Source: Frankiaceae bacterium
GTDB taxonomy: Bacteria > Actinomycetota > Actinomycetes > JAVEEB01
NCBI GenBank assembly: GCA_030840665.1
Contig: JAVEEB010000319.1
Coordinates: 1-6,199, forward strand
Length of the DNA: 6,199 bases
Reading direction: 5' to 3'
Part shown: piece by piece, positions 1 to 4,784 of the stretch
Layout: each line of letters opens with the position of its first letter
Numbering within the stretch: the first letter of the stretch is position 1
Translations under genes and position numbers: made by a program
Notes under the pieces: generated by a model
The model's input: only the letters and a program-made list of their open reading frames with translations
The model's database searches: none
Told to the model about the DNA's origin: nothing

Positions 1-1
1 C

Positions 2-316
2 CCGCATGAGGTGCCGCTCAACTTCCTTAACCCGCGGCCCGGCACGCCGTTCGCCGACATGAACCTGCTGGACCCCAAGGACGCGCTGCGGACGATCGCA
101 ACGTTCCGGCTCGCGTTGCCGCGGACAATCCTTCGGTACGCCGGCGGCCGCGAGCTCACCCTCGGCGACCTCGGCACCCGGGCCGGGATGCTGGGCGGCA
201 TCAACGCCGTGATCGTGGGCAACTACCTCACGACGCTCGGCCGGGACGCGCGCGACGACCTCGCTCTCCTCGACGAACTGAAGATGCCCATCAAGGCTTT
301 GTCGAAGACGCTCTAG
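2..316 (+). CDS. bioB: Biotin synthase BioB, C-terminal part (5' truncated by window edge)
   Basis: Biotin synthase is the radical-SAM enzyme that inserts sulfur into dethiobiotin, the last step of biotin synthesis in the cytosol. Only about the last 104 codons are present; the reading frame is open to the left edge. The segment [13 protein letters not shown] and the following stretch around [20 protein letters not shown] are hallmarks of the BioB C-terminal barrel half, including the conserved arginine of the GGRE motif thought to contact the auxiliary [2Fe-2S] cluster. The radical-SAM CxxxCxxC motif would lie upstream, outside the window. The end ([26 protein letters not shown]) is typical of actinobacterial BioB. 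The TAG stop shares one base with the GTG start of the next gene, so the two are probably translationally coupled. Family assignment is very secure. Confidence 0.95.
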   Translation, partial: PHEVPLNFLNPRPGTPFADMNLLDPKDALRTIATFRLALPRTILRYAGGRELTLGDLGTRAGMLGGINAVIVGNYLTTLGRDARDDLALLDELKMPIKALSKTL

Positions 317-975
317 TGGACACTTTCGTCGTACGACGAGCACGTCCTGCGGAATTGTCGGATGCCGCCGACGTCGCTGTGGCAGCTTTCCTGGCGGACG
401 GACCGCTCAGCCACGACCAGCGCCTGCTCGCCGACGCCGTCGCCGCCGGCGAGGTCGACGAGGTGTTCACGGCGATGACGACGGACGGCGCCATCGCCGG
501 CACCGCGTGCCTGCTGCCGAGCAAATCCGAACACTCACACGTGGCCGAGCTGGGCGAACGCGAGCTGCGGCTTCTTGCCGTCGCACCCGAACATCGTGGC
601 CAAGGCATCGGGGAAGTGCTGCTCCACGGTTGCGCGTGGCACGCGGCCTTCGAAGGCGCCTCGGAGCTGGTGCTCTCCGCGCAACCGACCCGCACCGCGG
701 CCCGGAAACTCTATGAGCGCTTGGGATTCGAGCGCCTTCCGAACCGCGAGTGGCACCGCGATGGCATCGACCTTCTGGTGTACGGGCTCCTCATCGAGCC
801 GAAATGTGGGCACTGCGGGCGGCCACTCGCCGAGGGTGGGCACGAGGAGTGCGTCAGGCTGCTCGTCATGGAGCCGCCTCGCTTCTGTACGGTGTGCGCG
901 CGCCGCATGATCGTGCAGGTGACACCCGCGGGCTGGACCGCGCGGTGCGTCGAACACGGCACCGTCGGCAACTAG
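316..975 (+). CDS. bsaP: GNAT acetyltransferase fused to a BsaP-like biotin synthase auxiliary domain
   Basis: A 219-residue protein with two parts. Residues about 1-160 form a GNAT N-acetyltransferase domain: the acetyl-CoA loop is HRGQGIG (93-99), after the LRLLAVAPE strand, and the usual C-terminal GNAT signature [12 protein letters not shown] lies at 128-139. Residues about 163-216 are a small cysteine-rich domain: CGHC at 164-167, C179, CTVC at 191-194, then [12 protein letters not shown] ending at C211, and H214. This pattern matches the actinobacterial BsaP family as I recall it, a short protein that lets BioB turn dethiobiotin into biotin, probably by serving its iron-sulfur chemistry. 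BsaP is normally a free protein of roughly 80 residues or fewer. The GTG start overlaps the bioB stop (TAGTG), and no good Shine-Dalgarno site is seen, which suggests coupled translation. The frame is continuous, with no sign of a frameshift at the junction. The GNAT substrate is unknown. Confidence is high for GNAT and good for BsaP. Confidence 0.85.
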   Translation: MDTFVVRRARPAELSDAADVAVAAFLADGPLSHDQRLLADAVAAGEVDEVFTAMTTDGAIAGTACLLPSKSEHSHVAELGERELRLLAVAPEHRGQGIGEVLLHGCAWHAAFEGASELVLSAQPTRTAARKLYERLGFERLPNREWHRDGIDLLVYGLLIEPKCGHCGRPLAEGGHEECVRLLVMEPPRFCTVCARRMIVQVTPAGWTARCVEHGTVGN

Positions 976-979
976 GGGA
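974..979 (+). promoter_or_regulatory. Ribosome binding site for the small membrane protein gene at 985
   Basis: AGGGGA lies five bases before the GTG at 985 and directly overlaps the stop codon of the preceding gene. It supports GTG 985 as the start and suggests that the gene is read from the bioB transcript. Confidence 0.55.
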
Positions 980-984
980 TCGCT

Positions 985-1428
985 GTGACACAAGACTTTG
1001 GGGACTACGAGACGACCGGCGACGACCTGTCGGAGTTCAGCCGGCTGCGCGCCCGCAGCTGGATGGCCGCCGCGCCGTACCTGGTGGCCGCACTCGCGTG
1101 CTGGATCGCCGGCGGGTTTGTCCAATATCAGTTGACACAGCTGTACATGAATGCGACCGGTGCACAACCGTCGCCCGCGCGCCAAGCCATTCTCAATACG
1201 CTCGGGACGGTCCTGACCTTCGTGGGGCTGGCGCTCTTCGTCGGTGGACTTGTCGTCGTTCTGCTGCGCCAGCACGAGCGCTGGCGCCGCGATCTCGACC
1301 TCTCGCTCGATGAAGCGACTGACCGCGACACGATCGTTGCCGCCGACCTGACCGCACCGGCACCGGACGCGACGCCGACGTACGCGCGCAGTGTCTGGGA
1401 GACCCCCACCGACCAGCAGGACCGTTAG
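985..1428 (+). CDS. Small two-helix membrane protein of unknown function
   Basis: I do not recognise the family of this 147-residue protein. It has an acidic N-terminal tail (about residues 1-20), a hydrophobic helix at about 29-47 (AAAPYLVAALACWIAGGF), a polar loop of about 25 residues, and a second helix at about 72-94 (FVGLALFVGGLVVVLL). A basic patch follows (RQHERWRRD, 95-103), then an acidic, proline/threonine-rich tail. The basic patch after helix 2 suggests that both ends lie in the cytoplasm and the short loop outside. The GTG start is supported by AGGGGA five bases upstream. The gene follows the GNAT-BsaP gene by nine bases and is probably in the same transcript, but nothing in it points to biotin. 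Confidence 0.75.
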   Translation: MTQDFGDYETTGDDLSEFSRLRARSWMAAAPYLVAALACWIAGGFVQYQLTQLYMNATGAQPSPARQAILNTLGTVLTFVGLALFVGGLVVVLLRQHERWRRDLDLSLDEATDRDTIVAADLTAPAPDATPTYARSVWETPTDQQDR

Positions 1429-1462
1429 CCGGGCACCTGCGTGGAGCGGGCTCGACGCTTCC

Positions 1463-1492
1463 TTGGACAGCCGTGGCGCGCCGCCCTACGAT
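1463..1492 (+). promoter_or_regulatory. Candidate sigma-70-type promoter for the gene at 1524
   Basis: TTGGAC (1463-1468) and TACGAT (1487-1492) are separated by 18 bases, which resembles -35 and -10 elements of the main vegetative sigma factor. Transcription would start near 1499, leaving a leader of about 25 bases before ATG 1524. This also argues against an upstream GTG at 1473 as the start, since it would lie inside the promoter. It is a pattern match only. Confidence 0.4.
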
Positions 1493-1523
1493 CGGCCGAC
1501 CAGCACGCGACAGCGGGGGCGAG

Positions 1524-1814
1524 ATGACCGATCCTTCGAGCGACGCCGGCCGGGGTTATGTGACGGGCGACGACGAGGGGCCGCCTGCCTACCTGTGGTT
1601 CGGTGGCTTCGCCCTCCTCGCCGGCGCGGTGCTGCTCTACACCACCTCAAGCCGGCTGATGCTGGTGCTGACGGCCTTGACCCTCATCGCCGGCCTGGCT
1701 CTGGTGACCGCAGGCCTCGTGGTGACCGCACTGTGGACGGACGCGAACGACAACGCTCAGCACAGCCGGCGGTTGCAACGCGCGGGGACTAGCCGACGGT
1801 CAGTGTCACCGTGA
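1524..1814 (+). CDS. Small two-helix membrane protein of unknown function
   Basis: This is a 96-residue protein from ATG 1524; the frame is open further upstream to GTG 1473. I prefer the ATG because a GGGGGCGAG purine-rich stretch precedes it and a promoter-like pair would overlap the longer version. The N-terminus is acidic and glycine-rich (1-20). Two hydrophobic helices follow at about 23-40 (YLWFGGFALLAGAVLLY) and 46-70 (MLVLTALTLIAGLALVTAGLVV), then a polar, arginine-containing tail. The layout resembles the preceding small membrane protein, but sequence similarity between them is not obvious. The last 26 bases overlap, tail to tail, the end of the lipoprotein gene on the other strand, so the true 3' end depends on this frame being real. 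Function unknown. Confidence 0.6.
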   Translation: MTDPSSDAGRGYVTGDDEGPPAYLWFGGFALLAGAVLLYTTSSRLMLVLTALTLIAGLALVTAGLVVTALWTDANDNAQHSRRLQRAGTSRRSVSP

Positions 1815-2490
1815 TGTCGGGCACGTTGTCGCCCTCGACGTTGACGTCCCAGGTGCCTGGCTTGTCGAGATGCACCGTGAGTTTGCCACTCTGACCCGGC
1901 TGGATGGACGCGCTCACGCCCGCCACGGCCCCGGCGGGGTCCTTGAACTCGAGAGCCCGCGCGGCCGGCCCATTGTTGGTCAGCGTGAACTCGATCGTCT
2001 CGCCCGTCTTCGCCGTTGCCGGCGCGCCGGTGATGGCCTTGCCGTCGGTCGTCAACGCGACTTGGCGGTCTGCCGTCGCGACCGGCGAGGAAGCGGCCGC
2101 CGCAGCGCCGCCTGTCACCGTGAGCTTCGTGCGGATCCCGTCCCCGGTTTGTCCCGGCTTGCAGGCGACCTCGTACGTCGCGTCGGTCAACGTCGCGGTG
2201 ATGTCCCGCGACGTGCCCGGCCCCACGTTCTCGACCTCGCCGACGACCTTCGTGAACGCCGCGCCGTCGAGCCCGTACACGTAGACCTCTGTCGTCTTTG
2301 ATCCGTTGTTGGTCACGTGGAACTTGGTCGCTCCGGCCGGGACCGTCGACACCCCGAGGTCGCAGGCCGTGTCATTGGCGCTGATCGCAACCGCGGTCGA
2401 ACCGGCCCCCGCCGTCGTCTTCGCCGCGCAGGCAGCGAGACCGGGCACGGCGAGCAGGGTGACGACAAGAAAAGTGCGGCGCGAGGCCAT
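1789..2490 (-). CDS. Tat-type lipoprotein with EfeO-like cupredoxin domain and a second cupredoxin-like domain
   Basis: This 233-residue exported lipoprotein probably works with the EfeU iron permease encoded just upstream. The N-terminus carries a twin-arginine motif, SRRTFL (3-8), a hydrophobic stretch and a lipobox LAAC with the modified cysteine at C21. Residues about 33-127 resemble the cupredoxin domain of EfeO: a VPAG turn, FHVTNNGSKTTEVYVY, an ENVGPGTSR turn and a YEVACKPG end. Cys43, Glu68 and Cys110 are candidate metal ligands. After an alanine-rich linker (128-140), residues about 141-233 form a second beta-rich, cupredoxin-like domain with no Cys and only one His. The C-terminal M75 domain with its HxxE motif, usual in EfeO, is missing. 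The start at 2490 is preceded by AGGAG at good spacing, and efeU ends 38 bases upstream. It is thus EfeO-like but not a full EfeO. Confidence 0.85.
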   Translation of the reverse strand: MASRRTFLVVTLLAVPGLAACAAKTTAGAGSTAVAISANDTACDLGVSTVPAGATKFHVTNNGSKTTEVYVYGLDGAAFTKVVGEVENVGPGTSRDITATLTDATYEVACKPGQTGDGIRTKLTVTGGAAAAASSPVATADRQVALTTDGKAITGAPATAKTGETIEFTLTNNGPAARALEFKDPAGAVAGVSASIQPGQSGKLTVHLDKPGTWDVNVEGDNVPDITVTLTVG

Positions 2491-2528
2491 GACGGGACTC
2501 CTGGTTGACGTGCTCTTGCGGGCGCCGC

Positions 2529-3374
2529 TCAAGAGGCAGCAACGCCGGCGGTTGGTCGCGACGGCACGTGAGTGGCTGTGCGCGGACGGAGGAAGAAGAA
2601 CGTGCCGACAATTCCCATGTACGCAACCCAGGCAATCGCCTGGAACCACGTCGTCGTCGGTGTGAAGTTGACCGTCCCCCTGAGCAGCGTGGCGTACCAG
2701 CTGTCGGGCGGGAACGTCGACGAGATGTCGAAGGCCAGCGAGTGGATCCCCGGCAGCACACCGGCCTCTTGCAGGTCGTGGATGCCGTAGGCCAGCACAC
2801 CCGCCGCGACGACGATGAGGGCGACGCCGGTCCACTTGAAGAACTTGGCAAGATTGATCCGGACGGCGCCCTTGTAGAACAGGTAGCCGAGGGCCACCGC
2901 CGTCCCGAGGCCCAGGGCCGCGCCGATGACGGGCTGGGTGCTGTCTCCCGTGGCCTGCACGGCGGACCAGATGAACAGCGAGGTCTCGAGGCCCTCGCGG
3001 CCGACCGCCAGAAAGGCCGTGACGACGAGGGCGCCGGCGCCCAGCGCGAGAGCGGAGTCGAGCCGGCCCTGCAGGTCTTTCGTGAGGTGCCGCGCGGTCC
3101 GGCGCATCCAGAAAATCATCCACGTGACGAAGCCCACGGCGATCACGGACAAGGTGCCGCCGAACGCCTCGCTGGCTTTGAAGCTCAGCTGGCTCGACGT
3201 GAACGTCAACATCGCGCCGAACGCAAGGCTGAGGGCGATCGCCGCGGTGACGCCCAGCCAGACGGGCCGGAGCCCTTCGGTGCGGCCGCTCTTGACGAGA
3301 TAGGCCACCAGAATGCTGACGACGAGGGCGGCCTCGAGGCCTTCACGCAGACCGATGAGGTAGTTCGCTAACAA
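2529..3374 (-). CDS. efeU: EfeU ferrous iron permease, FTR1 family
   Basis: EfeU is an integral membrane protein that carries iron into the cytoplasm, normally with the EfeO and EfeB partners. This 281-residue product has both REGLE iron-binding motifs of the FTR1 family: R10-E14 in the first helix and R126-E130 in the fourth. It also has the FVTWMIFWM segment (82-90), the family-typical HDLQEAGVLPG stretch (199-209) and about seven hydrophobic helices. I chose the TTG at 3374 as start because GGAG lies five bases upstream and MLANYLIGLREGLEA matches the usual family N-terminus. The frame is open to a TTG at 3404, but that codon abuts the iron box and has no ribosome binding site. A DtxR-type operator lies 31 bases upstream of the chosen start, so expression should fall when iron is plentiful. 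The lipoprotein gene follows in the same operon. Confidence 0.93.
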   Translation of the reverse strand: MLANYLIGLREGLEAALVVSILVAYLVKSGRTEGLRPVWLGVTAAIALSLAFGAMLTFTSSQLSFKASEAFGGTLSVIAVGFVTWMIFWMRRTARHLTKDLQGRLDSALALGAGALVVTAFLAVGREGLETSLFIWSAVQATGDSTQPVIGAALGLGTAVALGYLFYKGAVRINLAKFFKWTGVALIVVAAGVLAYGIHDLQEAGVLPGIHSLAFDISSTFPPDSWYATLLRGTVNFTPTTTWFQAIAWVAYMGIVGTFFFLRPRTATHVPSRPTAGVAAS

Positions 3375-3379
3375 CGTGG

Positions 3380-3384
3380 CTCCA
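3380..3384 (-). promoter_or_regulatory. Ribosome binding site that fixes the efeU start
   Basis: On the minus strand TGGAG ends five bases before the TTG at 3374. No comparable site precedes the alternative TTG at 3404. It therefore favours the shorter, family-like N-terminus. Confidence 0.6.
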
Positions 3385-3404
3385 GACCTGACGGGGTCAA
3401 ACAA

Positions 3405-3423
3405 TTAGGCAAGCCTAACCGAT
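3405..3423 (-). promoter_or_regulatory. Iron box: DtxR/IdeR/DmdR-type operator of the efeU operon
   Basis: The 19-base site matches the known actinobacterial iron-box consensus (TTAGGTTAGSCTAACCTAA) at 15 of 19 positions by hand count. Its core, TTAGGC-AA-GCCTAA, is a perfect inverted repeat with a two-base spacer. It lies immediately upstream of efeU, where a promoter is expected. In this regulator family the iron-loaded repressor binds such boxes and blocks transcription, so the operon should be switched on by iron shortage. The -10 and -35 elements cannot be placed with confidence; the box probably overlaps them. Confidence 0.85.
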
Positions 3424-3462
3424 GACCCCCTCAGGGCCTAACAAAATCTTCTGTGAGCCCGG

Positions 3463-4179
3463 TCACTCACCGAGAACCGCGTGCAGAGCCGACGACGGGG
3501 CGACCGCGCCGAACACCCCACCCTGCATCTTCACCATGTGCAGAGCGGCCTCGTAGTTGCCCGGATCGGTCGCGCCCGTGCAGTCGCTCAGGAGCAGGCA
3601 TTCATAACCCCGATCGTTCGCCTCGCGCATGGTCGTGTGCACGCACACGTCCGTCGTGATGCCCGTCAGGATGATGTGGGTGATGCCGCGCGTGCGCAGC
3701 AGCAGGTCAAGATCCGTGGCGTAGAAGGCGCCCTTGCCCGGCTTGTCGATGATGGGCTCGCCGTCGATCGGCGCGACCTCCGGCACGATCTGCCAGCCCG
3801 GCTCACCGCGTACAAGGATGCGGCCGCAGGGTCCGACGGTGCCGATCCCGGCGCCGATCCGCGCCGAGCGCCACAGCTTGTTGGGGGGAAGGTCGGCGAG
3901 GTCCGGGCGGTGCCCCTCGCGGGTGTGGATGACCAGCATGCCGACGCGGCGCGCGGCCTCGAGGACCGCGGCAGTCGGTTCCAGCCCGGCCCGCGTGAGG
4001 TTGAGGTCGTAGCCCATCGCGTCCACGTAGCCACCCGGCCCGCAGAAGTCGACCTGCCAATCGATGTTGATGAGGGCCGTGTGCGTGGGGTCGATGCGGC
4101 CGTCGTACGGCCAGTCGTACGGCTCGGCGGTCAGCGCCGCGTACGCGCGCCCGGGGCTGGTCTGAGCGGCAATCGTCAT
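3463..4179 (-). CDS. biuH: Biuret hydrolase-type cysteine hydrolase (isochorismatase fold)
   Basis: This 238-residue enzyme of the isochorismatase-like cysteine hydrolase family most resembles biuret hydrolase as I recall it from Rhizobium; that enzyme splits biuret into allophanate and ammonia in the cytosol. Shared stretches include PYDWPYDG (20-27), [17 protein letters not shown] (43-59), [14 protein letters not shown] (85-98), [14 protein letters not shown] (116-129), DKPGKGAF (145-152) and [23 protein letters not shown] (175-197). The catalytic triad is visible as D40, K146 and C179. All three sit at a constant offset of four from the D36/K142/C175 triad I recall for Rhizobium BiuH, as does Q219 against Q215. 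The start at 4179 has GAGGAG five bases upstream, and its ATG overlaps the stop of the preceding gene (ATGA). It ends an operon with a BMP-type transporter. Alternative substrates such as other carbamoyl or ureido amides are possible. Confidence 0.85.
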   Translation of the reverse strand: MTIAAQTSPGRAYAALTAEPYDWPYDGRIDPTHTALINIDWQVDFCGPGGYVDAMGYDLNLTRAGLEPTAAVLEAARRVGMLVIHTREGHRPDLADLPPNKLWRSARIGAGIGTVGPCGRILVRGEPGWQIVPEVAPIDGEPIIDKPGKGAFYATDLDLLLRTRGITHIILTGITTDVCVHTTMREANDRGYECLLLSDCTGATDPGNYEAALHMVKMQGGVFGAVAPSSALHAVLGE

Positions 4180-4784
4180 GTGTGCTCCTCGTGGAGGGAG
4201 GGGGCGGTGCCTGTCGAGCGGGCACCGTGCGGGCGGGCAGCGTGCGGACGGGCAGCGTGCAATGCGGCGAGGAGGGCCTGGCTGGTGCCGACGGCCCCGA
4301 AGATGCCGCCCGACATCTGGATCATCGAACTGGCTGCGTACACCAACGTGGGATCGGCTGGCTGGCATGCGTCGATGAGGGTCAGGCATTCGTAGCCGCG
4401 GTCGTTCGCGCTGCGCAGCGTCGAATGCACCTCCACCTCGAGGCGCGACCCGGCCAGCGCGAGGTGGTCTCGGCCGTGGCGGCGCAGCACGTCATCGAGT
4501 GCTGTGGCGTAGAACGCGTCCCGGCCCGGCGCGCGCACCGTGACGTCGCCGTGGACCCGCACAGGGCCGTCGCCGTGTACGAGGGCGACGACCAGAACAC
4601 CGACCGCGCTGACGGAGGAGGCCAGCGACCGCAAACTGTCCAGATGCGATGGCCGGGCCTCAAAAACATCCTGTTGTACGACGAGCAGCGCGAACCTGTC
4701 CGTCGAGAGGTCCCCGTCGTACGGCCACGGGTACGGCAAGGAGCCGGACACGTGGCCGTACGAGACGGGAGGCCTGTCGATCAC
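4176..4784 (-). CDS. Catalytically dead isochorismatase-fold paralogue (pseudoenzyme)
   Basis: This 202-residue protein is clearly related to the biuret hydrolase encoded next to it: [11 protein letters not shown] (16-26), [18 protein letters not shown] (87-104), [22 protein letters not shown] (118-139) and SGGIFGAVG (158-166) align with it. All active-site positions are changed: Asp to Gln37, Lys to Ala85, Cys to Glu118, and the conserved Gln to Ser158. The middle region around [14 protein letters not shown] and [10 protein letters not shown], which would line the pocket, is missing (about 35-45 residues). The frame is intact, without stops, so it is not a decaying pseudogene by this evidence. 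The GTG start at 4784 overlaps the stop of the binding-protein gene (GTGA), and its own stop overlaps the start of the hydrolase gene (ATGA). The C-terminal tail holds HAARP-type repeats. A role as partner subunit, regulator or ligand sensor is inference. A GTG at 4751 is a less likely start. Confidence 0.85.
   Translation of the reverse strand: MIDRPPVSYGHVSGSLPYPWPYDGDLSTDRFALLVVQQDVFEARPSHLDSLRSLASSVSAVGVLVVALVHGDGPVRVHGDVTVRAPGRDAFYATALDDVLRRHGRDHLALAGSRLEVEVHSTLRSANDRGYECLTLIDACQPADPTLVYAASSMIQMSGGIFGAVGTSQALLAALHAARPHAARPHGARSTGTAPSLHEEHT
4227..4256 (+). repeat. Tandem 15-base repeat in the 3' end of the pseudoenzyme gene
   Basis: Two adjacent copies of GTGCGGGCGGGCAGC differ at one base (G versus A), and a third copy begins with GTGC at 4257. 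Read on the minus strand it encodes the [15 protein letters not shown] stretch near the C-terminus, outside the conserved fold. It probably arose by slippage. Confidence 0.8.
4717..4763 (-). repeat. Perfect 13-bp inverted repeat with 21-base loop just after the binding-protein gene
   Basis: The arms are 4717-4729 (TCGTACGGCCACG) and 4751-4763, its exact reverse complement, around a 21-base loop. In the minus-strand transcript this stem begins about 17 bases after the stop of the binding-protein gene and lies inside the first codons of the pseudoenzyme gene. No T-run follows, so it is not a normal intrinsic terminator. Stems in this position of ABC-transporter operons can protect the upstream message and reduce downstream expression; that role here is inferred. 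Confidence 0.7.

Noticed and set aside
535..1275. Minus-strand open frame of 246 codons opposite the GNAT-BsaP gene.
   Set aside because: No recognisable domain, composition typical of the shadow of a high-GC gene, and it lies opposite two better supported genes.
1473..1523. Upstream GTG start adding 17 residues to the second small membrane protein.
   Set aside because: The extra residues are basic and unstructured, no ribosome binding site precedes the GTG, and the promoter-like pair would lie across this stretch.
2491..3123. Long minus-strand open frame continuous with the lipoprotein gene, giving a 444-residue reading.
   Set aside because: Its first 211 codons run through efeU in another frame and read as arginine/glycine/proline-rich filler. 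The true product starts at ATG 2490, which has a good ribosome binding site and a signal peptide.
3375..3404. TTG at 3404 as the start of efeU.
   Set aside because: It abuts the iron box, lacks a ribosome binding site and adds ten residues not typical of the family N-terminus.
3428..3446. Second full iron box around GCCTAAC at 3436-3442.
   Set aside because: Only one half-site fits; the whole 19-base window matches the consensus at about 9 positions.
3424..3462. Possible terminator between the hydrolase operon and efeU.
   Set aside because: Only very short complementary runs (such as CCCTGAGGG) are present, without a stable stem followed by a T-run on the minus strand.
3481..4395. Plus-strand open frame of 304 codons opposite the hydrolase gene.
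   Set aside because: Arginine- and alanine-rich antisense shadow of a clear enzyme gene; no motif or ribosome binding site.
4176..4784. Treating the second isochorismatase-fold gene as a pseudogene.
   Set aside because: The frame is intact, start and stop overlap the neighbours precisely, and conserved outer motifs remain, which fits a functional protein without catalysis better than decay.
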